From Pseudomonas japonica (GTDB lineage Bacteria > Pseudomonadota > Gammaproteobacteria > Pseudomonadales > Pseudomonadaceae), in NCBI RefSeq assembly GCF_900188455.1, contig NZ_FZOL01000007.1:186001-250000 (forward strand): a DNA stretch of 64,000 nucleotides. The letters are read 5' to 3'. This document shows, piece after piece, positions 46,364 to 56,664 of the stretch. The notes under the pieces were generated by a model. That model did no database searches, was not told the DNA's origin, and saw nothing but the letters and a program-made list of their open reading frames with translations. Within the stretch, counting starts at the first letter, position 1, and every line of letters begins with the position of its first letter. Both the position numbers and the translations under genes were made by a program.

Positions 46364-47247
46364 TCGGCAGCTATCAGGCGCAATCCCAGGCACGCGTCGA
46401 TGCCGCCCTGGAGCCGCTGTTCCAGGCCCCGTCGGTGGAACTGGAGCGCCTTTACCAGGCCATGCGCTACAGCGTGATGAACGGCGGCAAGCGCGTTCGC
46501 CCGCTGCTCGCCTACGCCGCCTGCGAGGCACTGGGTGGCCACGCCGAACAGGCCAATGGCGCGGCGTGCGCGGTGGAGCTGATCCATGCCTACTCGCTGG
46601 TCCACGACGACCTGCCGGCGATGGACGACGACGACCTGCGGCGCGGCCAGCCAACCACCCACAAGGCCTTCGACGAAGCCTGCGCGATCCTCGCCGGCGA
46701 CGGCCTGCAGAGCCTGGCCTTCGACGCCCTGCTCGATCCGCGCCTGAGCACCCTGAACGACGCCACGCGCCTGGCCATGGTGCGCACCCTGGCCAAGGCC
46801 GCGGGCCCGGCCGGCATGGTCGGCGGCCAGGCCATCGACCTCGGCTCGGTGGGGCTCAGGCTCGACCAGACGGCCCTGGAATTCATGCACCGGCACAAGA
46901 CCGGCGCACTGATCGAAGCCAGCGTGCGCCTCGGCGCCCTGGCCAGCGAGCGTGCCGGGGACGCCGAACTCGATGCCCTGCAACAGTACGCCCAGGCCAT
47001 CGGCCTGGCGTTCCAGGTGCAGGACGACATCCTCGACGTGGAAAGCGATACCGCGACCCTGGGCAAACGCCAGGGCGCCGATATCGCCCGCGACAAGCCG
47101 ACCTACCCGGCCCTGCTCGGCCTCGACGCGGCCAAGGCCTATGCCCTCGAACTGCGCGACCAGGCCCTGGATGCTCTGCGGCCGTTTGACGCAGCGGCCG
47201 AGCCGCTGCGGGCGCTGGCCCGCTACATCGTCGAACGGCGCAACTGA
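46360..47247 (+). CDS. ispA: Farnesyl diphosphate synthase
   Basis: 295 residues. First Asp-rich motif [16 protein letters not shown], second [11 protein letters not shown], and [14 protein letters not shown] near the N-terminus. Makes C15 prenyl diphosphate from DMAPP/IPP for quinones and undecaprenyl. Coupled to xseB by ATGA overlap; dxs follows after a REPIN. Confidence 0.96.
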   Translation: MIGSYQAQSQARVDAALEPLFQAPSVELERLYQAMRYSVMNGGKRVRPLLAYAACEALGGHAEQANGAACAVELIHAYSLVHDDLPAMDDDDLRRGQPTTHKAFDEACAILAGDGLQSLAFDALLDPRLSTLNDATRLAMVRTLAKAAGPAGMVGGQAIDLGSVGLRLDQTALEFMHRHKTGALIEASVRLGALASERAGDAELDALQQYAQAIGLAFQVQDDILDVESDTATLGKRQGADIARDKPTYPALLGLDAAKAYALELRDQALDALRPFDAAAEPLRALARYIVERRN

Positions 47248-47270
47248 TCCCCGCACGCCCCCATTGCCCC

Positions 47271-47386
47271 TGTAGGAGCTGGCTTGCCTGCGAAGGACCG
47301 CGGCAGCGGTCCCAGACCTCACCGCGATAGGGACCGCTGCGCGGTCCTTTCGCAGTGGTTCGTCACACGACAAGCCAGCTCCTACA
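47271..47386. repeat. 116-nt REPIN, copy upstream of dxs
   Basis: TGTAGGAGCTGGCTTGCC at one end and its complement at the other, with two internal GGACCGC..GCGGTCC dyads. The element at 49392-49507 has the same length and is its near reverse complement, so dxs is bracketed by inverted copies. Confidence 0.88.
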
Positions 47387-47472
47387 GCGGAATGGGCTGC
47401 GCCCCATTGAATGGGCAGCCTCTCCCCAATGGGGTAAACTGCCGCGTCTTCAAACCTATAACGACTCGCCTG

Positions 47473-49371
47473 ATGCCCACGACGTTTCAAGAGATCCCCC
47501 GCGAACGCCCGGTCACGCCGCTGCTCGACCGTGCCGATACGCCAGCCGGCCTGCGTCGTCTGGCCGAAGCCGACCTGGAGAACCTGGCTGACGAACTGCG
47601 TCAGGAACTGCTCTATACCGTCGGGCAGACCGGCGGGCACTTCGGTGCCGGCCTGGGCGTCATCGAGCTGACGGTCGCCCTGCACTACGTCTTCGACACC
47701 CCGGACGACCGCCTGGTGTGGGACGTCGGGCACCAGGCCTATCCGCACAAGATCCTCACCGGTCGCCGCCAGCGCATGAACACCCTGCGCCAGAAGGACG
47801 GCGTCGCCGCCTTCCCGCGGCGCAGCGAGAGCGAGTACGACACCTTCGGCGTCGGTCATTCCAGTACCTCGATCAGCGCCGCGCTGGGCATGGCCATCGC
47901 CGCCCGCCTGCGCAACGAGTCGCGCAAGTCCATCGCGGTGATCGGCGACGGCGCCCTGACCGCGGGCATGGCCTTCGAGGCGTTGAACCACGCCCAGGAA
48001 GTCAACGCCGACATGCTGGTGATCCTCAACGACAACGACATGTCGATCTCGCGCAACGTCGGTGGCCTGTCCAACTACCTGGCCAAGATCCTCTCCAGCC
48101 GCACCTACGCGAGCATGCGCGAAGGCAGCAAGAAGGTCCTCTCGCGCCTGCCCGGCGCCTGGGAAATCGCCCGCCGCACCGAAGAGTACGCCAAGGGCAT
48201 GCTGGTCCCCGGCACCCTGTTCGAGGAACTGGGCTGGAACTACATCGGCCCCATCGACGGCCACGACCTGCCGACCCTGATCGCCACCCTGCGCAACATG
48301 CGCGACCTCAAGGGCCCGCAGTTCCTGCATGTGGTGACCAAGAAGGGCAAGGGCTTCGCCCCGGCCGAGGTCGACCCGATCGGCTACCACGCGATCACCA
48401 AGCTGGAGCCGGTGGACAAGCCTGCCGCCGCGCCGAAGAAGGCCGGCGGACCGAAGTATTCCGCGGTGTTCGGCCAGTGGCTGTGCGACATGGCCGCCGC
48501 CGACGAACGCCTGGTCGGCATCACTCCGGCGATGAAGGAAGGCTCCGACCTGGTGGCGTTCAGCGAGCGTTATCCACAGCGCTACTTCGACGTCGCGATT
48601 GCCGAACAGCACGCCGTGACCCTGGCCGCCGGCATGGCCTGCGAGGGTTCCAAGCCGGTGGTGGCGATCTACTCGACCTTCCTCCAGCGTGCCTACGACC
48701 AGTTGATCCATGACGTCGCGGTGCAGAACCTCGACGTGCTGTTCGCCATCGACCGTGCCGGCCTGGTGGGCGAAGACGGCCCGACCCATGCCGGCAGCTT
48801 CGACCTCTCCTACCTGCGCTGCATCCCCGGCATGCTGGTGATGACCCCGAGCGACGAGAACGAACTGCGCCGCATGCTCAGCACCGGTCATCTGTACGAC
48901 GGTCCGGCGGCGGTGCGCTACCCGCGCGGCAGTGGTCCGAACGCGACCATCGAGAACACCCTGGAACCGCTGGAAATCGGCAAGGGCGTGATCCGCCGCC
49001 AGGGCAGCAAGGTCGCCCTGCTGGTGTTCGGCGTACAGCTGGCCGAGGCCCTGAAGGTCGCGGAAAAGCTCGACGCCACCGTGGTCGACATGCGCTTCGT
49101 CAAACCCCTGGACGAAGCCCTGGTGCTGGAACTGGCCGGCAGCCACGAACTGCTGGTGACCATCGAAGAGAACGCCATCATGGGTGGCGCCGGTGCGGCG
49201 GTCAGCGAGTTCCTCGCCCGCGAAGCGCTGATCAAGCCCGTGCTGCACCTGGGTCTGCCGGACGTCTACGTCGAGCATGCCAAGCCGGCGCAGATGCTCG
49301 CCGAGTGCGGACTGGATGCCGCCGGGATCGAGGATTCGGTTCGCCAGCGCATGAATCTGCTGGGCCTGTAA
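47473..49371 (+). CDS. dxs: 1-deoxy-D-xylulose-5-phosphate synthase
   Basis: 632 residues, standard length. First enzyme of the MEP isoprenoid route: condenses pyruvate and glyceraldehyde-3-phosphate using thiamine diphosphate. ThDP motif [17 protein letters not shown]...NDNDMSIS, and the pyrimidine domain [15 protein letters not shown] with [21 protein letters not shown] 47473 begins the conserved N-terminus; earlier in-frame codons lie inside the REPIN. ThiL, which finishes the cofactor, is encoded 5 kb away. Confidence 0.96.
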   Translation: MPTTFQEIPRERPVTPLLDRADTPAGLRRLAEADLENLADELRQELLYTVGQTGGHFGAGLGVIELTVALHYVFDTPDDRLVWDVGHQAYPHKILTGRRQRMNTLRQKDGVAAFPRRSESEYDTFGVGHSSTSISAALGMAIAARLRNESRKSIAVIGDGALTAGMAFEALNHAQEVNADMLVILNDNDMSISRNVGGLSNYLAKILSSRTYASMREGSKKVLSRLPGAWEIARRTEEYAKGMLVPGTLFEELGWNYIGPIDGHDLPTLIATLRNMRDLKGPQFLHVVTKKGKGFAPAEVDPIGYHAITKLEPVDKPAAAPKKAGGPKYSAVFGQWLCDMAAADERLVGITPAMKEGSDLVAFSERYPQRYFDVAIAEQHAVTLAAGMACEGSKPVVAIYSTFLQRAYDQLIHDVAVQNLDVLFAIDRAGLVGEDGPTHAGSFDLSYLRCIPGMLVMTPSDENELRRMLSTGHLYDGPAAVRYPRGSGPNATIENTLEPLEIGKGVIRRQGSKVALLVFGVQLAEALKVAEKLDATVVDMRFVKPLDEALVLELAGSHELLVTIEENAIMGGAGAAVSEFLAREALIKPVLHLGLPDVYVEHAKPAQMLAECGLDAAGIEDSVRQRMNLLGL

Positions 49372-49391
49372 CGACCGGCTTGCGCGGTCTT

Positions 49392-49507
49392 TGTAGGAGC
49401 TGGCTTGTCGTGTGACGAACCACTGCGAAGGACCGCAGTAGCGGTCCCAGAACTCACTGCTATCTGGGACCGCTTCGCGGTCCTTCGCAGGCAAGCCAGC
49501 TCCTACA
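49392..49507. repeat. 116-nt REPIN, inverted copy downstream of dxs
   Basis: Same ends as the 47271 element. Read on the minus strand it begins with the same core and shares the CAGTGGTTCGTCACACGACA segment near the other end. The middle differs at several positions. Confidence 0.88.
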
Positions 49508-49548
49508 GAGCAAGCCACGCTCCCACAACAATCAGACTCTTCAATTTC

Positions 49549-51427
49549 ATGAATCTCCCCCGCCTTGCCCCGCTCCTGCTCTGCCTCCCCACCCCGCTCC
49601 TCGCCGCCCCCCCTGGACCGCGACGCCGCCCTTAAGCTCCCCGACGTGGTGATCAGCGCCAACCGCCAGGTCGAGGATCGCAACCAGTCCAGTGCCGCCA
49701 GCACGGTCTTCACCCGCGACGACATCGAGCGCCTGCAGCCGGACAACATCACCGACCTGCTGACCCGCGTCCCCGGCGTGCAGGTCGCGCGCACCGGCGG
49801 TCGCGGCAGCCTGCCGGGGATCTTCGTGCGCGGCACCAAGGCCGCGCAGACCCTGGTGCTGGTCGACGGCCAGCGCATCGCCAACACCTCGTCCGGCGAC
49901 AGCGCCCTGCAGTACCTGGATGTCCAGCAGATCGAGCGGGTGGAAGTGCTGCGCGGCTCGCGCTCGGCGATCTACGGCAGCGATGCCATGGGCGGGGTGA
50001 TCCAGATCTTCACCCGGCGCGGCGCGGAACAAGGCCTGCAAGGCCGCATGCGGTTCGCCGCGGGAAGCCGGCAGACCTTCCAGCGCAGCCTCGGCCTGTC
50101 CGGCGGTGACGGCCGCACCCGCTTCAGCCTGGGCGCCAGCCTGGACGAAAGCGCGGGCATCGATGACACCCGCCAGTCCTTCTCCAGCGACAGGGACCAT
50201 GACGCCTATCGCAACCGGTCGCTGAGCCTGAACCTGGCGCACGCGTTGAACGACGACGTGGAGGTCGGCGCGAGCGTGCTGGATAACCGCGGTCGGCGGG
50301 AGTTCGACAGCCCCTACGGGCTCTACATCATTGACACCGGTGAGACCCGCCCGCAGGCGCCCTACACCGATTTCACCGTCAGCAGCGTCAACACCTGGCT
50401 CGCCGCGCAGGTGAACGAGCGCTGGCATACCCGCCTGGAACTGGGCCACAGCGAAAACCGCGACCGCAGCCGCGACAAGCTCAATGCGGTCAACGACGTG
50501 TACAACACCTACCGCGATTCGCTGACCTGGCAGAACGACCTGACGCTGAACGACCAGCACAGCCTGCTGCTCGGCGGCGACGCCTGGGTCGACCGCCTGC
50601 ACGCCAGCACCGATTTCACCGAGGACAGCCGCTGGAACCGCGCGGTCTTCGTCCAGCACCGCTTCCAGGGCGAGCATTTCTCCACCGAACTGGGCCTGCG
50701 CCGCGACCGCAACCAGCAGTTCGGCGGGCAGAACACCTGGAGCGGCAGCCTGACCCTGCCGCTGAACGTGGACAACGACCTGCTGCTGTCCTACAGCGAG
50801 GGCTTTCGCGCACCGACCTTCAACGACCTGTACTACCCCTTCGCCGCCAACCCGAATCTCAAGCCCGAGCATTCGAAGAGTTATGAAGTGCAATGGCGCA
50901 GCCAGTTGAGCGAAGACAGCCGCCTGGAAACCTCGCTGTACCGCACCGACCTGCGCGACGCCATCGTGTTCCGCGATACCGCGCCGTACAACGTCAGCAA
51001 GGCGCGCATCATCGGTTTCGAGACGACCCTGAAGCAGCAGTGGTTCGGCTGGCAGAGCCAGTTGGGCCTCGCCCTGCTGGACCCGCGCGACCGGGAAAAC
51101 GGCCATACCCTGGAGCGTCGCGCGCGTCGCACCCTGAGCCTTGACCTGGACCGTCAGTTCGATCGCCTGGGTCTCGGCGCGTCCTGGCAGGCCGTGAGCG
51201 GCAGCTATGCCGACGCGGCCAACCAGCGCAGCCTCGGCGGCTATGGTCTGCTCGGGGCCCGCGCCAGCTGGACGCTGACCCCGGAGCTGCGCCTGGACCT
51301 GAAGGTCGAGAACCTGCTGGACAAGGACTATGCCCGCAGCCAGTACAACTTCGACGGCAGCTACTACGGCTACCGCGAGGAAGGCCGCGGCTGGATGCTC
51401 GCGATCAACTGGACGCCGGAGCTCTAG
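49549..51427 (+). CDS. btuB: BtuB-like TonB-dependent cobalamin receptor, frameshifted in the signal peptide
   Basis: The ATG at 49549 opens a good signal peptide (MNLPRLAPLLLCLPTPLLAA), but a seven-C run at 49607-49613 puts it out of frame with the mature receptor. Six Cs would join LLAAP to LDRDAALKLPDVVISANR. The receptor body is intact: a plug with LPGIFVRGTKAAQTLVLVDGQRIA and RVEVLRGSRSAIYGSDAMGGVIQIFT, then a barrel ending in NWTPEL. An alternative in-frame TTG at 49565 would make a protein without a signal peptide. BtuF lies next door, overlapping by 23 nt tail to tail, so B12 is the likely cargo. Cause: phase variation, real mutation or a base-call error. Confidence 0.85.
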
Positions 51428-52211
51428 CCAGCACCTCGCACAGCCTGGCGGTGGCCTCGATCATCTGCCCGCTGGGGCGCTCCAGGCCCTTGTCCGGCAC
51501 CACCAGCAACTGGCCGTCGCGCACCGCGCTGACCTGCGGCCAGTTCGCCCAGCTCTTCAACTGCGCCGGGTCGCCAGCCACGATCACCTGCGGATCGCGC
51601 AGCAACACGCTCTCGATGCTGACCTGCGGCGCGGGCAGCTTGAGGTCGTCGAACAGGTTGCGCGCACCGCAGACCTTCAGGGCATCGCTGATGATCTGCC
51701 CGCCACCGATGGTGTACAGCGGCTTGTCCCACACCTGGTAGAACACCCGCCGCGGCTGCTCTCGGCGATAACGCTGGCGCAGCGCGTCGAGCCGCGCCCG
51801 CAGTTCGGCGGCGCGCTGCCGCCCGGCTTCGGCGCGACCAAGGTGTTCAGCAATGCTGGCAATCTGCTCGACCAGGCTGTCGAGGTCATGGGCTTCGGCG
51901 CTGTACAGCGGGATGCCAAGGCGCTCCAGCTGTGCGCGCTGGGCCGGCGGCACGCTGGCCGGCCAGAGCAGGATCAGGTCGGGCTTGAGGCTGAGCAGGC
52001 GTTCCAGATCGAGCTGGCCGTAGCGCCCCACTGAAGGCACCTGCGCCAGCACCGCCGGGCGCTCCCCGGCATCGAGTACGCCCACCAGCAAATCGGCGGC
52101 CTGCAGTTCGATCACGATTTCTGTCAGGGACGGCGCCAGGCTGACCACCCGCGGCGCCGCCGCCAGCGAGCCGGCGCACGCCAGCAGCACCAGCAGGAGA
52201 AAGCCGCGCAT
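51405..52211 (-). CDS. btuF: Periplasmic cobalamin-binding protein
   Basis: 268 residues with signal peptide ending ...GSLAAA. BtuF family: RVVSLAPSLTEIVIELQAADLLVG, VPSVGRYGQLDLERLLSLKPDLIL, and QVWDKPLYTIGGGQIISDALKVCG. It binds B12 for BtuCD. No btuCD in the window. Convergent with the btuB-like gene; its ATG shares one base with the upstream gene's TGA. B12 supply matters to EutBC. Confidence 0.88.
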   Translation of the reverse strand: MRGFLLLVLLACAGSLAAAPRVVSLAPSLTEIVIELQAADLLVGVLDAGERPAVLAQVPSVGRYGQLDLERLLSLKPDLILLWPASVPPAQRAQLERLGIPLYSAEAHDLDSLVEQIASIAEHLGRAEAGRQRAAELRARLDALRQRYRREQPRRVFYQVWDKPLYTIGGGQIISDALKVCGARNLFDDLKLPAPQVSIESVLLRDPQVIVAGDPAQLKSWANWPQVSAVRDGQLLVVPDKGLERPSGQMIEATARLCEVLARAPASS

Positions 52212-52630
52212 CAGGCCAGCTGACGCGGGATACGGTAGAGGTAGAGGATCACCACGCTGGAGATCGCCAGGAGAACCCGCGGCACCGCCTCCAGACCGAC
52301 GAACACCGACAGTGCGGCGACCCAGGCCGGCAGGCAGGCGAACAGCATGCCCAGGCGGCGCGTCCGCGCCAGTTCGATCCAGGCCGCCGGTTCGGCGTCG
52401 CTGTCCAGGGCCTTGCCGGTGGCGATCAGCGCATGCTTGTAGGCACCGAAGCGCGGCAGGGTAAGAAACATCGAGGCCACGCCACCGATGAACATCGGCA
52501 TGGCCAGGATCGGAATGATCGGCTCAGCGCCGCCGAAGACCCAGGCGAATACCAGCAGCGGTACCAGCGCCACCGCCAGGTACTGCCACCAGGCGAGGGT
52601 CAGGCGGGCGCGAACCTGGCCGCGGGTCAC
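52211..52630 (-). CDS. Small integral membrane protein, function unknown
   Basis: 139 residues with four hydrophobic segments (about 15-35, 38-57, 92-112, 115-133) and a central cytosolic-looking loop with [19 protein letters not shown]. No known motif recognised. It overlaps ribA by 4 nt and btuF by 1 nt, so it is cotranscribed with both. Common neighbour in Pseudomonas but without assigned function. Confidence 0.75.
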   Translation of the reverse strand: MTRGQVRARLTLAWWQYLAVALVPLLVFAWVFGGAEPIIPILAMPMFIGGVASMFLTLPRFGAYKHALIATGKALDSDAEPAAWIELARTRRLGMLFACLPAWVAALSVFVGLEAVPRVLLAISSVVILYLYRIPRQLA

Positions 52631-53244
52631 GCCCGACCAACCTCGCCCTGGTGCTCATTGCCCATCATGTGGCCGAGCTTGCCGGCCTTGGTCGCCAGGT
52701 AGTGCTTGTTGTGCGGGTTGTGTCCGGTGTGCAGCGGCACGCGCTCGGCGACGACGATGCCCATGTCGGTCAGCGCCTTGACCTTGCGCGGGTTGTTGGT
52801 CATCAGGCGCAGCGCGCTGACGCCCAGGTGCTCCAGCATCGGCCGGCACATGGCGTAGTCACGCTGATCGGCGGCGAAGCCCAGACGCTCGTTGGCCTCG
52901 ACGGTATCGGCACCGCCGTCCTGCAACTCGTATGCGCGGATCTTGTTCAGCAGACCGATGCCACGGCCTTCCTGGCGCAGATAGAGAAGAACGCCACGCC
53001 CTTCCCGGGCGATGGCTTGCAGGGCTGCCTCGAGCTGCGAACCGCAATCGCAGCGCTGGCTGAACAGGGCGTCGCCCGTCAGGCACTCGGAATGCAGGCG
53101 ACCGAGCACCGGCTGGCCATCATCGACAGCGCCGAGGCTGAGCACGACGTGCTCGCGGCCCGTGGCTTCATCGAGAAAACCGTGCATGGTGAAAGTCGCG
53201 AAAGGAGTAGGCAGCTTGGAAGCAGCAACGAAAACGACGGGCAC
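52627..53244 (-). CDS. ribA: GTP cyclohydrolase II
   Basis: 205 residues. First step of riboflavin synthesis from GTP. Zinc ligands C-x10-C-x-C in [16 protein letters not shown], catalytic region [24 protein letters not shown], and [12 protein letters not shown]. This is a full, zinc-binding enzyme, unlike the C-terminal half of the RibBA fusion encoded 4 kb away. ATGA overlap with the following gene. Confidence 0.96.
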   Translation of the reverse strand: MPVVFVAASKLPTPFATFTMHGFLDEATGREHVVLSLGAVDDGQPVLGRLHSECLTGDALFSQRCDCGSQLEAALQAIAREGRGVLLYLRQEGRGIGLLNKIRAYELQDGGADTVEANERLGFAADQRDYAMCRPMLEHLGVSALRLMTNNPRKVKALTDMGIVVAERVPLHTGHNPHNKHYLATKAGKLGHMMGNEHQGEVGRA

Positions 53245-53359
53245 CTTGTGCTCCTGATATGCATGAAAATTGACGTGGGCCGATTGTAACAGCAGCTTGG
53301 CGTGGCTGCTTATGCTGAATTTGCGGGGAAAAATATCGAAAAGTTCGATCTTGAGCAGG

Positions 53360-54103
53360 TTATCTGCCCGACTGATCGAACGGGTAAGGCTGCTTCCATT
53401 GCTGGAAAATCGGCTTCAGCGCGTCACTGCGCACCAACTCGTCCATGCGCCTGTCGAACAGATCGCGCAACGCCTTGCCCTGCGGCGTATTGCCGAATGC
53501 CAGATACAAAGGCAGTTCCGCCACATGGATACTGCGGAATTTCTCCGGATGCTCGGCCTGGGCAAGGACGTCATTCACTTCGGTCAGGGCATCGATGTAG
53601 AAGTCGACCCGCTCGCGCTCGAGCATCGGCAGGATGCCATCGCGGCGCTGCACCTCGCGGTAGTAACCGACATTCGGCAGGTAGCGCTGGTAGTCGTAGC
53701 CGCGCACCCAGGACAGACGGAACTGGCCGATGTTGTCCGGGGTCGGCAGCGGCTTGCTGACCAGGCCCAGGGCGTAGATATGGTCCGAATCGAAGTTCCA
53801 GCGCGGGTAGAGGTTGTCGGCGCTCTCTTCGTGATAGGAGCCGACCCAGGCATCCGCCTCACCGCGTTTCACCAGGCCGATGGCCCGGGTGTAGGGCGCG
53901 CTGAGCACGCGGACCTTGACCCCGGCCGGCTCGAAAACCTGACGCAGGACGTCCCAGGCCAGGCCCGTGCCGTCGGCATTGGTGTAGTCCTGCCAGTTTT
54001 CACTGGCCAGGCGGACCTCCGACGGCAGATCCTCGGCCCGAGCGATTCCCAGCATCCCAGCCAGCATGGCTACCAGCAGCAGCCACTGTCGCCACTTGCG
54101 CAT
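53360..54103 (-). CDS. Periplasmic substrate-binding protein, family 3-like
   Basis: 247 residues. Signal peptide [16 protein letters not shown]; mature protein has the SBP-bac-3 pattern ([48 protein letters not shown]). No permease or ATPase nearby, so it may be an orphan receptor of polar amino acid type or a sensor partner. Ligand unknown. Confidence 0.82.
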   Translation of the reverse strand: MRKWRQWLLLVAMLAGMLGIARAEDLPSEVRLASENWQDYTNADGTGLAWDVLRQVFEPAGVKVRVLSAPYTRAIGLVKRGEADAWVGSYHEESADNLYPRWNFDSDHIYALGLVSKPLPTPDNIGQFRLSWVRGYDYQRYLPNVGYYREVQRRDGILPMLERERVDFYIDALTEVNDVLAQAEHPEKFRSIHVAELPLYLAFGNTPQGKALRDLFDRRMDELVRSDALKPIFQQWKQPYPFDQSGR

Positions 54104-54116
54104 GACGCGACTCCCT

Positions 54117-54620
54117 TTAGATCAGACTCCATACCAGCACTTGCATGGCCAGCCAGGCGAACACGCCGGCCAGCACGTCGTCGAGCATGATGCCCACCCC
54201 GCCATGCACATGCCGGTCGACCCAGCGGATCGGCCACGGCTTGAGAATGTCGAAGAAACGGAACATCAGGAACCCGGCGAGCAACCATAGCCAGCCCTCC
54301 GGCACTAGCCAGAGGGTAATCCACATGCCGACCATTTCGTCCCAGACGATACCTTCGTGGTCATGCACACCGAGGTCGTCGGCGACCTTGCCGCACAGCC
54401 AGAAGCCGAACAGCATGGTCAGCCCGAGCATCAGCCAGTAGCCCCAGTCGGGCAGCATCTGCCACAGTGGCACGAACGGCAGCGCCACTAGCGAGCCCCA
54501 GGTACCGGGGGCCTTGGGCAAGGTGCCGGAACCGAAGCCGAAGGCAAGGAAATGCCAGGGGTTGCGCCAGACCGAGGGCGGAACGTTTTCCGCTGGCACC
54601 TGATTGGGGTGGTCGGTCAC
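54117..54620 (-). CDS. pgpA: Phosphatidylglycerophosphatase A
   Basis: 167 residues with four membrane segments. Removes phosphate from phosphatidylglycerol phosphate. Family pattern GFGSGTLPKAPGTWGSLVALP, then FWLCGKVADDLGVHDHEGIVWDEMVGMWIT with Asp/Glu residues, and HGGVGIMLDDVLAG. Start overlaps thiL stop by 4 nt. Inner membrane. Confidence 0.95.
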   Translation of the reverse strand: MTDHPNQVPAENVPPSVWRNPWHFLAFGFGSGTLPKAPGTWGSLVALPFVPLWQMLPDWGYWLMLGLTMLFGFWLCGKVADDLGVHDHEGIVWDEMVGMWITLWLVPEGWLWLLAGFLMFRFFDILKPWPIRWVDRHVHGGVGIMLDDVLAGVFAWLAMQVLVWSLI

Positions 54621-55582
54621 GGTGTCTCCCTGAAATGTTGATAGCCGCGTACGGCGGGGGTGATGTCACGGCCCGCGGCGTCATGCAGGCTGACGCCGCT
54701 CCCCGCCTCGACCCGGCCGACCACATGCAGCGGCCAGCCGGCCGCCAGCAGGGCATCCAGCTCGGCGGGTGGCAGGGTGAAGGCGATGACGTAGTCGTCT
54801 CCGCCCGCCAGTGCCGCCTGGCGCGCCGCGTCGAGGCCGAGGAAACCCGTCAGCGCCGCGCTCAGCGGCAGGCGTTCCAGTTCCACGCGCAGGGCGACAC
54901 GGGACGCCTTGGCGATATGCCCGCAATCGGCCAGCAGACCATCGGAAATGTCCAGCGCCGCCGTGGCCTTGCCGCGCAGGGCCTGGCCCAGGGCGATCTG
55001 TGGCGACGGCGACCAGTAATGGGACAACAACGGCTCGGCCAGAGTTGCATCGGCTTGCCGCTCGCCCAGGACCAGCGGCAAGGCGCCAGCGGCGTTGCCC
55101 AGCTCGCCACCGACGCAGAGCAGATCACCAGCCCGCGCGCCGCCACGGGTCAGCGCCTGCCCGACCGGCACGCGACCGAACACGGTCATGGTCAGGCTCA
55201 GCGGGCCGCGGGTGGTGTCGCCGCCGATCAGGGTCAGGCCACATTGAGTGGCCATCCGGCTCAGGCCGCGGGCATAGTCGCGCAGCCAGTCCGGATCGGT
55301 GTCGGCGAGGGTCAGGGCAAGGGTGAAGGCAAGGGGCGTGGCGCCCATGGCAGCCAGATCACTGGCCGCGACCGCCAGCGAGCGCTGGCCGAGCAGGAAA
55401 GGATCGCTGACGGCGGGGAAATGCACCCCGGCCACCAACGTATCGGTGGAGATCGCCAGCTGTTCGCCGGGAGCCGGCGCCAGCAACGCGCAATCGTCAC
55501 CGATGCCGAGGGCGATGCCTTCGCCGCCTTGCGCACAGGGCGCGGCGGCGAAGAACTGGCGGATCAGCTCGAACTCACCCAT
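54617..55582 (-). CDS. thiL: Thiamine-monophosphate kinase
   Basis: 321 residues. Phosphorylates thiamine phosphate to thiamine diphosphate. Motifs: GIGDDCALLAPAPG, STDTLVAGVHFP, LAASDLAAMGATP, GGDTTRGPLSLT, and ALDISDGLLADCGHIA. Sits between nusB and pgpA in the conserved rib-nusB-thiL-pgpA order. Confidence 0.96.
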   Translation of the reverse strand: MGEFELIRQFFAAAPCAQGGEGIALGIGDDCALLAPAPGEQLAISTDTLVAGVHFPAVSDPFLLGQRSLAVAASDLAAMGATPLAFTLALTLADTDPDWLRDYARGLSRMATQCGLTLIGGDTTRGPLSLTMTVFGRVPVGQALTRGGARAGDLLCVGGELGNAAGALPLVLGERQADATLAEPLLSHYWSPSPQIALGQALRGKATAALDISDGLLADCGHIAKASRVALRVELERLPLSAALTGFLGLDAARQAALAGGDDYVIAFTLPPAELDALLAAGWPLHVVGRVEAGSGVSLHDAAGRDITPAVRGYQHFRETP

Positions 55583-55600
55583 GGACAGACAGCGCCGCGA

Positions 55601-56101
55601 TCAGCGCTTGTACGCCTTCACTTCGGCTTCGCGAAGCACGGGTGCGAGCTTGTCGAGAACGCCGTTGACGAACTTGTGGCCATCGGTGGAACCGAAGACC
55701 TTGGCCAGCTCGATGCCCTCGTTGATCACCACGCGGTACGGCACGTCCTGGCGCATCAGCAGTTCCCAGCCGGACAGGCGCAGGACGGACAGCTCGACCG
55801 GGTCGAGCTCTTCCAGGGCCATGTCCAGGCAAGGCTTGAGGGCGTTGTCGATTTCGTTCTTCTTCGCCGGGACCCCGTGGAGGATCTCGCGGAAGTAGGC
55901 GCCATCGACATCGCTGAAATCGTTGTCGACCCGGAACTGCGCTTCAATCTCGTTCAGCGAATGCTGAGCCATGTGCCATTGATACAGGGCCTGGGTCGCG
56001 AGCTTGCGGGCTTCACGGCGCTTGGCGCTCTTCGATGGCTTGCCCGCATCGGCGGGTTTCGGATCGCGCGGGTTGAAACGATCGCTTTCGTCGCTAATCA
56101 C
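55601..56101 (-). CDS. nusB: Transcription antitermination factor NusB
   Basis: 166 residues with GTG start overlapping the ribH TGA (GTGA). [20 protein letters not shown] is the RNA-binding N-terminal helix; [33 protein letters not shown] is the C-terminal signature. An N-terminal ~25-residue charged extension precedes the core. Acts with NusE on rRNA operons. Confidence 0.94.
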   Translation of the reverse strand: MISDESDRFNPRDPKPADAGKPSKSAKRREARKLATQALYQWHMAQHSLNEIEAQFRVDNDFSDVDGAYFREILHGVPAKKNEIDNALKPCLDMALEELDPVELSVLRLSGWELLMRQDVPYRVVINEGIELAKVFGSTDGHKFVNGVLDKLAPVLREAEVKAYKR

Positions 56102-56574
56102 TTGGCCTCCAACTGCGCCAGCAGACTGACCATTTCCAGAGCGGACAGGGCGGCTTCGGCGCCTTTGTTGCCGGCCTTGGTGCCGGAACGCTCGATGGCC
56201 TGTTCGATCGAGTCGACGGTCAGGACACCGAACGCGACAGGAATGCCGAACTCCATGGACACCTGGGCCAGGCCCTTGGTGCACTCGCCCGCAACGTATT
56301 CGAAGTGCGGAGTACCGCCACGAATCACCGCGCCCAGGGCGATGATCGCGGAGTATTCACCCTGTTGGGCGACCTTCTGCGTGACCAGCGGGATTTCGAA
56401 CGCGCCAGGCGCACGGATGATGGTGATGTCGCTTTCGCTCACGCCATGACGAACCAGGGCGTCAACGGCACCGCTCACCAGGCTTTCGACGACGAAGCTG
56501 TTGAAGCGGCCAACCACCAAAGCATAGCGACCTTTGGGGGCAATGAAGGTACCTTCGATGGTCTTCAGGGACAT
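56098..56574 (-). CDS. ribH: 6,7-dimethyl-8-ribityllumazine synthase
   Basis: 158 residues. Condenses the RibBA and RibD products into lumazine. [51 protein letters not shown] with the catalytic His, and [11 protein letters not shown]. Forms icosahedral or decameric shells in other species. Follows ribBA after ~90 nt. Confidence 0.96.
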   Translation of the reverse strand: MSLKTIEGTFIAPKGRYALVVGRFNSFVVESLVSGAVDALVRHGVSESDITIIRAPGAFEIPLVTQKVAQQGEYSAIIALGAVIRGGTPHFEYVAGECTKGLAQVSMEFGIPVAFGVLTVDSIEQAIERSGTKAGNKGAEAALSALEMVSLLAQLEAK

Positions 56575-56664
56575 TGCGGGATTCTCATCTTAAAGAGCCA
56601 GGCCGCAAGAACGCGGCCTGTGGGAGTTTTGGTCACGAATGGACGGTGGTCAAACACCGTCGGG

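Noticed and set aside
46081..49887. 1268-codon minus-strand open frame across xseB-ispA-dxs
   Set aside because: Antisense shadow; it runs through REPIN repeats and has no family features.
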